Shown here: positions 57,677 through 64,000 of the stretch, in pieces
How positions within the stretch are numbered: the first letter of the stretch is position 1
Layout: the number at the start of each line of letters is the position of its first letter
Assembly: GCF_018069565.1 (NCBI RefSeq)
Contig: NZ_JAGPNL010000002.1
Location: 248,001-312,000, forward strand
Direction of reading: 5' to 3'
DNA: 64,000 bases
Source: Streptomyces tagetis
GTDB taxonomy: Bacteria; Actinomycetota; Actinomycetes; Streptomycetales; Streptomycetaceae
Made by a program: the position numbers and the translations under genes
Notes under the pieces: generated by a model
The model's input: the letters and a program-made list of their open reading frames with translations, nothing else
Told to the model about the DNA's origin: nothing
The model's database searches: none

Positions 57677-58129
57677 ATGCACCGAAGAGTCGCCACCGCG
57701 CTCGCCGCCTCGGCCCTGGCCCTGACCACCGTCGTCGCCTCGGCCGCCGTCGCCACCGCGGCTCCCGCCGACAAGGCGCAGGTCCTCTCGAACTGGACCC
57801 AGACCAGCGCGTCGAGCCACGACACCTGGGTCGCGGCGCGGGCCAACCAGGCCGCCTGGGGCGCGTACGAATTCGACTGGTCGACCGACTACTGCTCGTC
57901 CTCTCCGGACAACCCGTTCGGCTTCCCGTTCAGCACCTCCTGTGCGCGGCACGACTTCGGCTACCGCAACTACAAGGCCGCGGGCTCCTTCAGCGCCAAC
58001 AAGAACCGCCTCGACAGCGCCTTCTACGAGGACCTCAAGCGCGTCTGCGCCCGCTACACCGGCGGCACCAAGACCACCTGCGACGGCACCGCGTGGACCT
58101 ACTACCAGGCGGTGCGGGCCTTCGGCTGA
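57677..58129 (+). CDS. Secreted prokaryotic phospholipase A2
   Basis: Hydrolyses the sn-2 acyl ester of phospholipids outside the cell, calcium dependent. 150 residues: signal peptide (HRRVATALAASALALTTVVASAAVATAA, about 30), then a helical PF09056-type domain. The catalytic His-Asp pair lies in CARHDFGYRNY, with calcium-site Asp nearby (WSTDYC). Four cysteines (DYC, STSC, KRVC, TTC) make two disulfides. ATG 57677 with GGAGG seven bases ahead is preferred to the longer frame from 57629. A textbook terminator follows. Confidence 0.93.
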   Translation: MHRRVATALAASALALTTVVASAAVATAAPADKAQVLSNWTQTSASSHDTWVAARANQAAWGAYEFDWSTDYCSSSPDNPFGFPFSTSCARHDFGYRNYKAAGSFSANKNRLDSAFYEDLKRVCARYTGGTKTTCDGTAWTYYQAVRAFG

Positions 58130-58150
58130 CACGCCCACCGTGACCGAGTG

Positions 58151-58180
58151 TCAGCGGGTACTCGTATGAGTACCCGCTGA
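58151..58180 (+). terminator. Intrinsic terminator of the phospholipase gene
   Basis: TCAGCGGGTACTC (58151-58163) and GAGTACCCGCTGA (58168-58180) form a perfect 13-bp stem with a four-base loop (GTAT), followed by TACTTTTGC. The T-run is unusual for Streptomyces and makes this a classical terminator. Confidence 0.93.
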
Positions 58181-58193
58181 TACTTTTGCGCGC

Positions 58194-58548
58194 ATGCACG
58201 CCCTCGATGTGCTCGCGGACCCTCCGCGCCGCCGCCTGCCCGGACCGCTCGCCGACGGCGAGCCCGCCCCGGAAGCTCCCGGTGCCCTCGTCCGCGGCGT
58301 GTCCGGGATATCCGGGACCGGGGTGGAGCGGACCTGAGCGCGCGGCACGACACCGGCTCCGCGGGGCGACCGGCGTGCGCCCGCCGTCGACGCCGGCCCG
58401 CCGGGGGAGGCCGACGCCCCCCGGCACCACCGCCGCCCCCGTACGCCCCGGCCCGAGGCCGTACGCCCCGACCCGCCGCCCTCGCCTCCCCCGTACCGGC
58501 CCGCGCACCCCCGCCGCGCGGCGCCCCCGAACCACCGAGGAGCACCCC
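58194..58548 (+). pseudogene. Decayed ArsR-family regulator gene
   Basis: From ATG 58194 the frame reads MHALDVLADPPRRRLPGPLA and then DGEPAPEAPGALVRGVSGISG, close to the usual ArsR start (xxALDVLxDPxRRRILxLLADGE then xxGIS). It stops at TGA 58335-58337. In the same frame beyond the stop, RRAPAVDAGPPGEADAP resembles the ArsR late segment RRLYAVDAxPLRExDAW. Most changes replace Leu, Trp or Phe by Pro, Arg or Gly. The remnant fills exactly the space before the SRPBCC gene, where an ArsR gene normally precedes such genes. I infer a pseudogene rather than a functional 47-residue peptide. Confidence 0.65.
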
Positions 58549-59199
58549 GTGATCGACGTGACGCAGCAGATCGATTCCGTGAACCGCCAGGTCGGCACGC
58601 GCGTCCTGGAGGACGGCCGCGCCCACGTGGTCGGCGTCAGCCGTGTCTACGACGTCCCCCTGGAGGACCTCTGGGACGCGTGCAGCAACCCCGAACGCAT
58701 CCCGCTCTGGTTCCTCCCGGTCACCGGCGAACTCCGTACCGGCGGGCGCTACCAGTTGGAGGGCAACGCCGGCGGCACCGTCCTGCGCTGCGAACCGCCC
58801 GCCGGCTTCTCCGCGACCTGGGAGTACGGCGAGGAGCTGAGCTGGATCGAGGTGCGGCTGACCCGCGAGGACGGCGGCGCCCGCTTCGTGCTGGAGCACA
58901 CCGCCCACATCGAGGACGAACGGTGGACGGAGTACGGCCCCGGCGCGGTCGGCGTCGGCTGGGACCTGATGCTCGTCGGCCTGACGGTCCACCTGTCCAC
59001 CGGCGCCGCCGTCGACCCCCGGGAGGCCATGCTCTGGTCCGCCTCCGAAGAGGGCCGGCGCTTCGTCACCGCCGGCAGCGACGCCTGGTACCGGGCCAAC
59101 GTGGCGAGCGGCGCCGACCCGGAGGCGGCCCGCGCGGCGGCCGACCGGACCACCGCCTTCTACACGGGCGCCGACGACCCCGGCGGTTCCGCCGGATAG
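58549..59199 (+). CDS. SRPBCC (AHSA1-type) domain protein
   Basis: 216 residues of the START-like fold: HVVGVSRVYDVPLEDLWDACSNPERIPLWFLPVTGELRTGGRYQLEGNAGGTVLRCEPPAGFSATWEYGEELSWIEVRLTREDGGARFVLEHTAHIEDE. This is the activator-of-Hsp90/PRC1 subgroup, typically the second gene of an ArsR-SRPBCC pair. Ligand unknown. GTG 58549, with GAGGAGCACCCC ahead, is preferred to the long frame from 58186, which is Pro/Arg-rich and antisense-like. The upstream ArsR partner is decayed, so the gene may have lost its regulation. Confidence 0.88.
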   Translation: MIDVTQQIDSVNRQVGTRVLEDGRAHVVGVSRVYDVPLEDLWDACSNPERIPLWFLPVTGELRTGGRYQLEGNAGGTVLRCEPPAGFSATWEYGEELSWIEVRLTREDGGARFVLEHTAHIEDERWTEYGPGAVGVGWDLMLVGLTVHLSTGAAVDPREAMLWSASEEGRRFVTAGSDAWYRANVASGADPEAARAAADRTTAFYTGADDPGGSAG

Positions 59200-59296
59200 G
59201 CGGGCCCGGTCCCCGGAGGGGAAGGACGCCTGGGCGGGCACCGGCCCGGCCCCGCGCCCGCACGGCGTTGTCAGTGGGGTGTGCCACAGTCTTCGC

Positions 59297-60214
59297 ATGC
59301 TGGAGATCGTGGTGAGAACGGAGAACGACGAGCGGCGCGTCGGCATGTCCGCCGAGGAGCTGACGGGTCTGGTCGCGCGCATCGGCGGCGCCGACGACCG
59401 GTTCCTGGTGCTCCAGCGGCTGCCCGATCTGCCGGACGTCTTCGCCCAGGTCTGGCACGCCTCGGGCGGCGACTACACGCTGGAGCACCGGGACGGGGCC
59501 GTCGACCGGCACTTCCAGACCTCCGTCGAGGAGCCCGGCGCCGTGGCCGCGGCGCTCGTCGGCTGGTCGCGGGGCGAGGAGGACTGGGACGCCGGTCTCC
59601 CGTGGTCGCCGCTGGACCTGGGTCCCGTTCCGCAGGTGCCGCCGCTCGTCCTCGACGCGGAGGAACGAGCGGAGTTGGAGGGACACATACGCGAGGTGCT
59701 GGCCGGCGGGTACGCGGACCGGGACGAGCTGGCCGAACTCGCCGAGGAGTACCTCGTCACCGAGGACCGCCGGCCCGTCTCGCCCGAGCAGGCGCGTGCC
59801 CTGGCCGACCGGCTGTGGCTGGAGCGGGTCGCCGAACAGGCCGCGTGGCGCGGAGAGACCGACCCGGAACGGCTCACCCGTGCCTTCACGGAGCTGGAGC
59901 GGGCCGGCATCACCGCCCGCGAGGACTTCACCTGCTGCCGTGGTTGCGGCCAGGCCGAGATCGGCGACGCGGGCGAGCCGGACGCCCGTGGCTTCGTCTA
60001 CTTCCACGCGCAGTGCACGGACGCCGCGGCGGCCGGCCACGGACTGACCCTCTACTACGGCGGGTTCGACGGGTCCCCCGACACCACCACCGCCATCGGC
60101 CACGAGGTCGTCGCCGCCCTCCGAGCAGCCGGTCTCCACCCCGACTGGGACGGGGACCCGGGCCACGGCATCCCGCTCACCGGCCTGGACTGGCGGCGCC
60201 GCCTGGTCGGTTGA
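59297..60214 (+). CDS. DUF6891-type protein
   Basis: 305 residues. The N-terminal half (VGMSAEELTGLVARIGGADDRFLVLQRLPDLPDVFAQVWHASGGDYTLEHRDG) may bind a partner. The C-terminal half has CCRGCGQAEIGDAGEPDARGFVYFHAQCTDAAAAGHGLTLYYGGFDGSPDTTTAIGHEVVAALRAAGL and HPDWDGDPGHGIPLTGLDWRRRL. It carries a CCxxC-type cysteine cluster and a late His. I assign it to the family I remember as DUF6891; function unknown. ATG 59297 was chosen; GTG 59279 is possible. Confidence 0.75.
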   Translation: MLEIVVRTENDERRVGMSAEELTGLVARIGGADDRFLVLQRLPDLPDVFAQVWHASGGDYTLEHRDGAVDRHFQTSVEEPGAVAAALVGWSRGEEDWDAGLPWSPLDLGPVPQVPPLVLDAEERAELEGHIREVLAGGYADRDELAELAEEYLVTEDRRPVSPEQARALADRLWLERVAEQAAWRGETDPERLTRAFTELERAGITAREDFTCCRGCGQAEIGDAGEPDARGFVYFHAQCTDAAAAGHGLTLYYGGFDGSPDTTTAIGHEVVAALRAAGLHPDWDGDPGHGIPLTGLDWRRRLVG

Positions 60215-60378
60215 GGAGCGGGTGAGGCACGCCCCGGTGGCCGGGGCGGTCCGGTGACATGACCGGGTGACGTTCGCCGGAACCGCTGCGCCGGGCGGAC
60301 AGCCGGCCGGAGAATCGCCACGTCGGGATACCCCCGGGAGGTGAGGGGGTGCCACTGCGAGGCTGAGGAAGCGGTGCG

Positions 60379-61332
60379 ATGTCACACGGGAGCGGAGGAG
60401 AGAGGAGCACACCGTCCGGCGGAGACCGGCCACCGGCACCGCCGCGGAAGTGGCTCGCGCGACGCCTGCTCGCCGCGCACCGCGGACGCGGCCTCACCGA
60501 CTGGGCCATCCTGATCGGGATGTACTCGACGCTGATCCTGGGCGTCCTCGCGGTCCTCATGAACATGCGCGACTTCTCCGTGTCGGAGGAGGCGGACCGG
60601 CGGGCCAGGGAGACCGAAAGGATCGGCGAGGAGGACGGGCGGCCCCGGGCGGGAGTGGAGCCGGCCGGGGTGACCGCGGCCCTCCGGGGCGGCCTCCCCG
60701 GGACCTCGACGGACGGACGCGCCTCCCCCGTGCCGGAGGACGACCTCCGGGGCGTCCACGTCGAGGTGACGGTGCGGAACCTCGGGGACACCCCGGCCGT
60801 GCTGTCCCGGGCGACCCTGGCCTTCCGCCGGTCCGGTCACCTGGAGCCCTGCCACCGGCGGGAGGGCCGGCTCGTCCACCGGGCCGCGTACGGGTTCACC
60901 GTCCCGGACGACCGGCCGACGGCCGGGGACGGCCGGACCCACGAGACCCCGTTCAGTCTCTCCGCCGGGCTGACCCGGCGGATCTCGCCGAACACGTACG
61001 AGAAGGTCCGGCTCACCGTCGGCCCGGAGAGCGTCCCGGAAGGAGGCAGCCCCTGGTACGGGGTGTTCGACATCGCCCTGGAGCACGACGGCGGCAAGGA
61101 GCTGAGGATCGGCCCCGTGGCGGTGATCGACGCCGGTGGCAGCTCCGGCTTCCGCCCCGAGGGCAAGGGCTGGCACATCGAGCCCGAGGACATCGCGGGC
61201 TGCATCGCGCGCAACGCCGCCCTGGTCGCGGAGGTGATGCGCACACCGGGGCTCACGGCCTCCGCGGAGTTCGCCGCTCTGGACCGGGAGTTGAGGAGCC
61301 GGCACGCCGGATCTCCCGAGGACCACCGCTGA
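60379..61332 (+). CDS. Single-pass membrane protein of unknown family
   Basis: 317 residues. A hydrophilic N-terminus (about 38 residues), one membrane helix at about 41-62 (DWAILIGMYSTLILGVLAVLMNM), an acidic/basic charged linker, then an extracellular or cytosolic beta-rich domain: GVHVEVTVRNLGDTPAVLSRATLAFRRSG, SAGLTRRISPNTYEKVRLTVGPES, GVFDIALEHDGGKELRIGPVAVIDAGG. Immunoglobulin-like strands are suggested, but I do not recognise the family. ATG 60379 follows GAGGAAG. Stands alone between DUF6891 and the convergent copper ATPase gene. Confidence 0.8.
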   Translation: MSHGSGGERSTPSGGDRPPAPPRKWLARRLLAAHRGRGLTDWAILIGMYSTLILGVLAVLMNMRDFSVSEEADRRARETERIGEEDGRPRAGVEPAGVTAALRGGLPGTSTDGRASPVPEDDLRGVHVEVTVRNLGDTPAVLSRATLAFRRSGHLEPCHRREGRLVHRAAYGFTVPDDRPTAGDGRTHETPFSLSAGLTRRISPNTYEKVRLTVGPESVPEGGSPWYGVFDIALEHDGGKELRIGPVAVIDAGGSSGFRPEGKGWHIEPEDIAGCIARNAALVAEVMRTPGLTASAEFAALDRELRSRHAGSPEDHR

Positions 61333-61370
61333 CGTTCCGGGGCCGGCGTCCCCCGGTTACGCCCGCGCCC

Positions 61371-61465
61371 CGCTACGGACGTGACTCCGCTACGGCTGTG
61401 ACTCCGTTACGGCCGCGCCCCGTGAGCCGCGCCCCGTGAGCCGCGCCCCCGTGAGCCGCGCCCCC
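61371..61465. repeat. Two adjoining tandem repeat families
   Basis: Three 17-bp units (61371-61387, 61388-61404, 61405-61421), the first two differing by two bases, are followed by GTGAGCCGCGCCCC-type units of 14 or 15 bp at 61422-61435, 61436-61450 and 61451-61465. They fill the gap between convergent genes. Confidence 0.88.
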
Positions 61466-61471
61466 GGACGG

Positions 61472-61513
61472 CCGACGGGCCGCCGGCTCCGCGGGGGAGC
61501 GGCGGCCCGTCGG
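61472..61513. terminator. Large hairpin before the copper ATPase stop
   Basis: CCGACGGGCCGCC (61472-61484) pairs perfectly with GGCGGCCCGTCGG (61501-61513), and inner GCTCC/GGAGC adds five base pairs after one bulged base. It lies nine bases beyond the ATPase stop (reading leftward) and serves as its terminator. Confidence 0.88.
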
Positions 61514-61521
61514 GCGGTGGG

Positions 61522-63810
61522 TCAGCCCGCCGGCCGGAAGGTGCGCAGCCGCAGCGAGTTGGCGACGACGAACACCGAGGAGAAGGCCATCGCCGCGCCC
61601 GCGATCATCGGGTTGAGCAGGCCCGCCGCGGCGAGCGGCAGCGCGGCCACGTTGTAGGCGAAGGCCCAGAACAGGTTGGACCGGATGATGCCGAGGGTCC
61701 GGCGGGCCAGCCGGATCGCGTCCGGGACGGCCCGCAGGTCCCCGCGGACCAGGGTGAGGTCGCCCGCCTCCATCGCGGCGTCGGTGCCGGTGCCCATGGC
61801 CAGCCCCAGGTCGGCCTGGGCCAGCGCGGCGGCGTCGTTGACCCCGTCCCCGACCATCGCCACCGACCGGCCCTCGCCCTGGAGGCGCCGTACGACGTCG
61901 ACCTTCTCCTCCGGCAGCACCTCGGCGATCACGTGCCCGGCGTCGATGCCGACCTCGCGGGCGACGGCGTCGGCCACGGCCCGGTTGTCGCCGGTCAGCA
62001 GGATCGGGGTGAGACCGAGGGCGCGCAGCCGGGCGATCGCCTCCGCGCTGCCGTCCTTCACCGCGTCGGCCACCTCCAGCACCGCCCGAGCCGCACCGTC
62101 CCAGGCGACGGCGATCGCGGTGCGCCCGGCCTCCTCCGCCCCGGCCAGGGCCCGGCCCAGCTCCGCCGGGAGGACGATGCCCCCGTCCCGGCCGTCGGCC
62201 GTTTGGGCGGAGAGCAGCCGCTCCCGGCCGACGAGGACGGTGTGCCCGTCGACGACGCCGCGCACCCCGAGCCCGGGGACGTTGGCGAAGTCGGCGGGTG
62301 CCGGCAGCTCGCCCAGCTTCTCCAGCGCCCGGTCGGCGACCGCGCGGGCGATCGGGTGCTCGGAGGAGTGCTCCAGCGCTCCCGCCAGCCGCAGCACCTC
62401 GTCCTCGGCGACCCCGTCGGCGGTGTGCACGGCGAGCAGGGTCATACGGCCGGTGGTGACGGTGCCGGTCTTGTCGAGGACGACGGTGTCGGCCCGGCGG
62501 GTGGACTCCAGGACCTCCGGGCCCTTGATGAGGATGCCGAGCTGGGCGCCGCGCCCGGTGCCGGCCATCAGCGCGGTCGGCGTGGCGAGCCCGAGGGCGC
62601 AGGGGCAGGCGATGATCAGGACGGCCACGGCGGCCGTGAACGCGGCGGCCACCCCGGCCCCCGTGACGAGCCAGTAGCCGAGGGTCGCCAGGGAGAGGAC
62701 GATGACGGCCGGGACGAAGACCCCGGAGACCCGGTCGGCGAGCCGCTGCGCGGCGGCCTTGCCGTTCTGCGCGTCCTCGACCAGCTTCGCCATCCGGGCG
62801 AGCTGCGTGTCCGCGCCGACCCGGGTCGCCTCGACGACCAGCCGGCCGCCGGCGTTGAGGGTCGCGCCCGTCACGCTGTCGCCGACGCCGACCTCCACCG
62901 GCACGGACTCGCCGGTGAGCATGGAGACGTCCACCGCGGAGGCCCCCTCGACGACCGTGCCGTCGGTGGCGATCTTCTCGCCGGGGCGGACGAGGAAGCG
63001 GTCGCCGGGGGCGAGGTCGGCGGTGGGGACGGTCCGCCGCTCGCCGTCGGGGAGCAGCAGTGTCACGTCCCTGGCGCCCAGCTCCATCAGGGCCTTCAGC
63101 GCGGCACCCGCGGTCCGCTTGGACCGGGCCTCGATGTAGCGGCCGGCGAGGACGAACGCGGTGATGCCCGCCGCGGCCTCCAGGTAGATGTTCCCGGAGC
63201 CGTCGCCGCGCGCGATCGTCAGGTCGAAGGGGTGGGTCATGCCGGGCATGCCCGCCGTGCCGAAGAACAGCGCCCACAGCGACCACAGGAACGCCGCCGA
63301 GGTGCCGAGCGAGACCAGCGTGTCCATGGTGGCCGCGCCGTGCCGGGCGTTGGTGTAGGCGGCCTTGTGGAAGGGCCAGGCGGCGTACGTCACCACGGGC
63401 GCGGCCAGCGTCAGGGACAGCCACTGCCAGTGGGTGAACTGGAGCGCCGGCACCATCGCCATGAGGACGACCGGGGTGGCCAGCAGCGTCGCCGTGACCA
63501 GGCGTTGCCGGAGCGGACGCAGTTCGTCGGGGTGAGCGGTGTCCCGCGCCGTGTCGTCCGCGGGCCCGGTGCGGACCGGCTCGGGCTCGCGCGCGGTGTA
63601 GCCGGTCGCCTCGACGGTGGCGATCAGGTCCGGTACGGAGACGTCGCCGGGGTGGCTGATCCACGCCTTCTCGGTGGCGTAGTTGACGGTGGCGGTGACG
63701 CCGTCCATGCGGTTGAGCTTCTTCTCGACGCGCGCGGCGCAGGAGGCGCAGGTCATACCGCCGATGGCGAGTTCCGTCCCGGCCGGTGCGTCGGTCGTCC
63801 TGGTGGTCAT
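61522..63810 (-). CDS. copA: Copper-exporting P1B-type ATPase
   Basis: Pumps Cu(I) out of the cytosol. 762 residues. N-terminal metal-binding domain with [19 protein letters not shown], then eight membrane helices with the transport motif [17 protein letters not shown]. The actuator domain has [11 protein letters not shown], the phosphorylation site is [12 protein letters not shown], the SEHPIARAV motif follows, and the hinge is [20 protein letters not shown]. The C-terminal helices hold [18 protein letters not shown] and [16 protein letters not shown] 63810 has GGGAG about six bases ahead. Three CsoR-like boxes lie upstream. Confidence 0.96.
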   Translation of the reverse strand: MTTRTTDAPAGTELAIGGMTCASCAARVEKKLNRMDGVTATVNYATEKAWISHPGDVSVPDLIATVEATGYTAREPEPVRTGPADDTARDTAHPDELRPLRQRLVTATLLATPVVLMAMVPALQFTHWQWLSLTLAAPVVTYAAWPFHKAAYTNARHGAATMDTLVSLGTSAAFLWSLWALFFGTAGMPGMTHPFDLTIARGDGSGNIYLEAAAGITAFVLAGRYIEARSKRTAGAALKALMELGARDVTLLLPDGERRTVPTADLAPGDRFLVRPGEKIATDGTVVEGASAVDVSMLTGESVPVEVGVGDSVTGATLNAGGRLVVEATRVGADTQLARMAKLVEDAQNGKAAAQRLADRVSGVFVPAVIVLSLATLGYWLVTGAGVAAAFTAAVAVLIIACPCALGLATPTALMAGTGRGAQLGILIKGPEVLESTRRADTVVLDKTGTVTTGRMTLLAVHTADGVAEDEVLRLAGALEHSSEHPIARAVADRALEKLGELPAPADFANVPGLGVRGVVDGHTVLVGRERLLSAQTADGRDGGIVLPAELGRALAGAEEAGRTAIAVAWDGAARAVLEVADAVKDGSAEAIARLRALGLTPILLTGDNRAVADAVAREVGIDAGHVIAEVLPEEKVDVVRRLQGEGRSVAMVGDGVNDAAALAQADLGLAMGTGTDAAMEAGDLTLVRGDLRAVPDAIRLARRTLGIIRSNLFWAFAYNVAALPLAAAGLLNPMIAGAAMAFSSVFVVANSLRLRTFRPAG

Positions 63811-63827
63811 GGGCACTCCCGCGATAG

Positions 63828-63911
63828 ATACCGGGTGGGGGTATGTACCTGTCCTGTATACCCCTATGGGGTATCTGATGCAAACAGTCCGGTGATACCC
63901 GGGCGGGGTAA
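63828..63911. promoter_or_regulatory. Three CsoR-like boxes upstream of copA
   Basis: ATACCGGGTGGGGGTAT (63828-63844), ATACCCCTATGGGGTAT (63858-63874, perfect 7-bp arms around TAT) and ATACCCGGGCGGGGTAA (63895-63911). They match the ATACCC-GGGTAT pattern bound by the copper repressor CsoR in actinobacteria. The nearest box starts 18 bases before the copA ATG. Derepression by Cu(I) is the expected control. Confidence 0.75.
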
Positions 63912-64000
63912 AAGGGAGGGCGGTGCGGGGGTCGGATCGGCGGGAGTCGTCGTACGTCCGCCGCCGGGGGCGGCCGGAAGGGAAGCCCGTGCGGCCCGCC

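Noticed and set aside
58186..58548. N-terminal extension of the SRPBCC protein
   Set aside because: The extension is Pro/Arg/Thr-rich in a frame different from the ArsR remnant; the GTG at 58549 with GAGGAG fits the family start.
1..64000. Insertion sequences, prophage, CRISPR, tRNA or an integrated element
   Set aside because: No transposase, integrase, spacer array, attachment-like repeat or tRNA cloverleaf was recognised, and gene composition is uniform.
1..64000. Antibiotic or secondary-metabolite gene cluster
   Set aside because: No polyketide synthase, peptide synthetase, terpene cyclase or lanthipeptide enzyme is present; scattered reductases and a sugar kinase are not enough.

Overview
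The window is high-GC, densely coded, actinobacterial chromosome, almost certainly Streptomyces. Genes are GC-rich with many GTG starts and GTGA start/stop overlaps. Several families are typical of that genus: DUF6421, DUF5997, DUF6214, DUF5134, a BadF-type sugar kinase, an F420-type reductase and prokaryotic phospholipase A2. I see about 56 protein genes (one cut by the left edge), one decayed regulator gene, and no rRNA, tRNA, CRISPR array, insertion sequence or phage gene. It reads as ordinary chromosome rich in regulators and secreted hydrolases, not as a mobile island.

Left part (1-16,000). A tctCBA tripartite tricarboxylate transporter operon is read leftward, with a CitB-type response regulator diverging from it but no sensor kinase beside it. 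Next comes a possible envelope cassette: SDR, EamA-type transporter and NodB deacetylase in one operon, diverging from an MGDG-synthase-like glycosyltransferase and a DUF2267 gene. Then follow DUF5997 diverging from a LysR-type ligand domain without a DNA-binding domain, a DUF4142 protein, an AsnC/Lrp regulator coupled to a HAD phosphatase, a FUSC-like membrane protein and a beta-propeller lactonase with a DasR-like palindrome upstream.

Middle (16,000-36,000). A CbiX-like protein, a BadF-type sugar kinase, uracil-DNA glycosylase, an AidB-like acyl-CoA dehydrogenase sharing an operator region with a PaaX-type repressor, a secreted pectate lyase, DUF6214, a TetR regulator, a PAP2 phosphatase, an M56 peptidase with DUF5134, a MarR regulator, two VOC proteins, a GNAT and a GDPD. 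Then a three-gene operon (DUF6421, SDR, threonine aldolase), a transglutaminase-like protein, a PlsC acyltransferase and a thioredoxin.

Right part (36,000-64,000). etfBA electron-transfer flavoprotein; a LacI regulator and ROK kinase around a LacI-type operator; a secreted GH27 alpha-galactosidase; a small secreted peptide; an AAA-NUDIX fusion; an M20 peptidase; a geranylgeranyl-reductase-like flavoprotein overlapping an F420-type reductase; a TetR regulator with a clear inverted-repeat operator; a NarL-type two-component pair; an MFS transporter; a YrhB-like protein; a GH1 beta-glucosidase with two LacI-type sites; a class V aminotransferase; an ABC-2-like membrane protein; a Dps ferritin; a secreted phospholipase A2; a decayed ArsR gene in front of an SRPBCC gene; DUF6891; an unrecognised membrane protein; and a copper ATPase behind three CsoR-like boxes.

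Sugar-linked genes recur (pectate lyase, alpha-galactosidase, beta-glucosidase, ROK and BadF kinases) and several carry LacI- or DasR-like palindromes, which fits a soil saprophyte. A notable structural theme is unrelated short tandem repeats in the spacers behind genes, mostly where two genes converge; several reach into the final codons of a neighbouring gene.
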